This document shows positions 4,779-6,298 of a stretch of DNA of 6,298 bases, piece by piece; position 1 is the first letter of the stretch; every line of letters begins with the position of its first letter. A program made the position numbers and the translations under genes. Origin of the DNA: an uncultured Lachnospiraceae bacterium (GTDB taxonomy: Bacteria; Bacillota; Clostridia; Lachnospirales; Lachnospiraceae). Below the pieces are notes generated by a model. It ran no database searches, was not told the DNA's origin, and saw only the letters and a list, made by a program, of their open reading frames with translations. Location: assembly GCA_947589175.1 (NCBI GenBank), contig CANPZR010000151.1, forward strand, positions 1 to 6,298, read 5' to 3'.

Positions 4779-6298
4779 ATGGCTTTTGATGGAATTACCG
4801 TTGCCGCTCTGGTGAAGGAGCTGTCCGACAAGCTCGCCGGCGGCCATATACAGAAGATTGCCCAGCCGGAGCCGGACGAGCTTCTTCTCACGATAAAAAA
4901 TAACAGGGAAAATTATAAGCTGCAGATCTCGGCCAGCGCCTCTCTCCCCCTGATGTACCTGACGGCGCGCCCCAAGCCCTCTCCCATGACGGCGCCGGGG
5001 TTCTGCATGCTGCTGCGCAAGCACTTAGGCGGCGCCAAGATCCTCGCCGTGCGCCAGATCGGCTTAGAGCGGGTGGTGCAGATGGAGATGGAAAATTTAA
5101 ACGAGCTGGGGGACGTGGTGCGGCGCTCTCTGATGGTGGAGCTCATGGGCAAGCACAGCAACATTATTTTTGTGGACGACCAGAATAAAATCATAGACAG
5201 CATCAAGCACGTCAACGGCATGGTCAGTTCCGTGCGGGAAGTGCTTCCGGGCCGGGAATATTTTATTCCCAATACCATGAACAAAAAGGACCCCTTTTCC
5301 CTGACCACCGAGATGTGGAACGGGGAGCTTTTTACAAAGCCCTGTTCCGTGGCAAAGGCCCTGTACACCTCCCTCACCGGATTCAGCTCCGTGATGGCCC
5401 ACGAGCTGGCCTACGAGAGCGGTTTGGACGGGGACGCCCCCATGGCGAGCGTAAACGGCAACGGCCGGTCGGCCCTGATGACCCGGTACCGCGCCCTGAT
5501 GGAGCGCGTCCGGACGGGGGATTTTTCTCCCTGCATCGTCTCGGAGAGGGCCGTTCCGATGGAATTTGCCGCCGTGCCGCTGTCCATGTACGAGACGATG
5601 GACTGCGCCCGGTCGGATTCCATGTCCGAGGTCGTCGAGCGCTTTTACGGGGAAAAGGACACGATCAGCCGAATCCGCCAGAAGTCGGCGGATCTGCGGA
5701 AGCACGTCACCAATCTTCTGGATCGCTGCCGGAAGAAAATGGACCTCCAGCGAAAGCAGCTGTCGGACACGGAAAAGCGGGAAAAATTCAAGGTGTACGG
5801 GGAGCTGATCCACACCTACGGCTATCAGCTCGGGCCGGAGGACACGGCGCTCACCTGCACCAATTACTACGACGGGCAGGAAATTACCATTCCCATCGAC
5901 CCGACCCTGTCCCCGTCGGAAAATGCCAGTCATTATTTTTCCAAATATAATAAAATGAAGCGGACCTTCGAGGCGGTCTCGGAGCAGATTCAGGAAAATC
6001 AGGAGATGATCGACCATCTGGAATCCATTCTGACGGAGCTCGACATCGCCCGGGGCGAGGACGACCTGCAATTTATACGACGGGAGCTGGCGGATTCCGG
6101 CTACATAAAAAAGCACGCCGCCAAGGGAAAAAAGCAGGGCCATATGCCTAAGAGCAAGCCCCTCCACTTTATCTCCTCGGACGGATACGACATCTATGTG
6201 GGAAAAAATAATTACCAGAACGACGAGCTGACCTTTAAGATGGCGACCGGCAACGACTGGTGGTTCCACGCTAAGCAGATGCCGGGATCCCATGTCAT
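4779..6298 (+). CDS. rqcH: RqcH, NFACT-family ribosome quality-control factor (3' end cut off)
   Basis: The frame is open from the ATG at 4779 to the right edge (506 complete codons). RqcH (Rqc2/NEMF homolog, B. subtilis YloA) binds stalled 50S-peptidyl-tRNA complexes and directs C-terminal alanine tails that mark the chain for proteolysis. The NFACT-N domain begins with MAFDGITVAALVKEL, and GGHIQKIAQPEPDE follows at 21-34. ELMGKHSNIIFVD lies at 121-133 and KIIDSIKHV at 137-145. A long charged helical region from about 285 to 430 fits the coiled-coil arm. NFACT-R (DUF814) begins near 460 with DGYDIYVGKNNYQND and WWFHAKQMPGSHV. The catalytically important Asp-Arg pair of the family appears as Glu97-Arg98. 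Family length is about 570-590 residues, so roughly 70-80 are outside the window. Older annotations call such proteins fibronectin-binding (FbpA). Confidence 0.95.
   Translation, partial: MAFDGITVAALVKELSDKLAGGHIQKIAQPEPDELLLTIKNNRENYKLQISASASLPLMYLTARPKPSPMTAPGFCMLLRKHLGGAKILAVRQIGLERVVQMEMENLNELGDVVRRSLMVELMGKHSNIIFVDDQNKIIDSIKHVNGMVSSVREVLPGREYFIPNTMNKKDPFSLTTEMWNGELFTKPCSVAKALYTSLTGFSSVMAHELAYESGLDGDAPMASVNGNGRSALMTRYRALMERVRTGDFSPCIVSERAVPMEFAAVPLSMYETMDCARSDSMSEVVERFYGEKDTISRIRQKSADLRKHVTNLLDRCRKKMDLQRKQLSDTEKREKFKVYGELIHTYGYQLGPEDTALTCTNYYDGQEITIPIDPTLSPSENASHYFSKYNKMKRTFEAVSEQIQENQEMIDHLESILTELDIARGEDDLQFIRRELADSGYIKKHAAKGKKQGHMPKSKPLHFISSDGYDIYVGKNNYQNDELTFKMATGNDWWFHAKQMPGSHV

Noticed and set aside
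5097..6293. A long open frame of 398 codons on the minus strand opposite rqcH
   Set aside because: It runs antisense to a clear RqcH reading frame, has no recognisable domain or good ribosome site, and is explained by the GC-rich codon use of rqcH.

Overview
The window looks like a chromosomal core region of an anaerobic Firmicute, most likely Clostridia and perhaps Lachnospiraceae. Three things point there: a RemA (DUF370) gene, an RqcH/NFACT gene, and the order yicC-remA-gmk-...-rpoZ with rqcH divergent beside it. That order matches the yloA / yloC-remA-gmk-rpoZ neighbourhood known from Bacillus. Family assignments rest on motifs read by eye; no database search was possible.

Layout. From about 4633 down to 1 there is a tightly packed minus-strand run of seven genes. 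In transcription order they are yicC (RNase), remA (DNA-binding regulator), gmk (guanylate kinase), lepB (signal peptidase I), rpoZ (RNA polymerase omega) and two MutS-like ATPase genes, the second cut by the left edge. Junctions are 12 nt, a 4-nt ATGA overlap, a 4-nt GTGA overlap, 78 nt, 2 nt and a 4-nt GTGA overlap, so the run behaves like one operon with strong translational coupling. The only good promoter for it lies in the 145-nt divergent spacer upstream of yicC (TTGACT, 17 nt, TATAAT). No terminator is visible anywhere in the window.

On the plus strand, from 4779 to the right edge, is rqcH. It encodes the ribosome quality-control factor that adds alanine tails to stalled nascent chains. 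It is cut by the window end after 506 codons, probably near its C-terminus.

How the genes fit together. Most are housekeeping and information-processing functions: RNA turnover (YicC), GTP supply (Gmk), transcription (omega), secretion (LepB) and rescue of stalled ribosomes (RqcH). The two departures from the Bacillus-like order are lepB placed between gmk and rpoZ, and a translationally coupled tandem pair of short MutS-like paralogs after rpoZ. The MutS-like pair is the least understood part. The proteins lack room for the N-terminal mismatch-recognition domains of true MutS, and the complete one has Asn in place of the Walker B Asp. No mobile element, tRNA, rRNA or CRISPR array was found.
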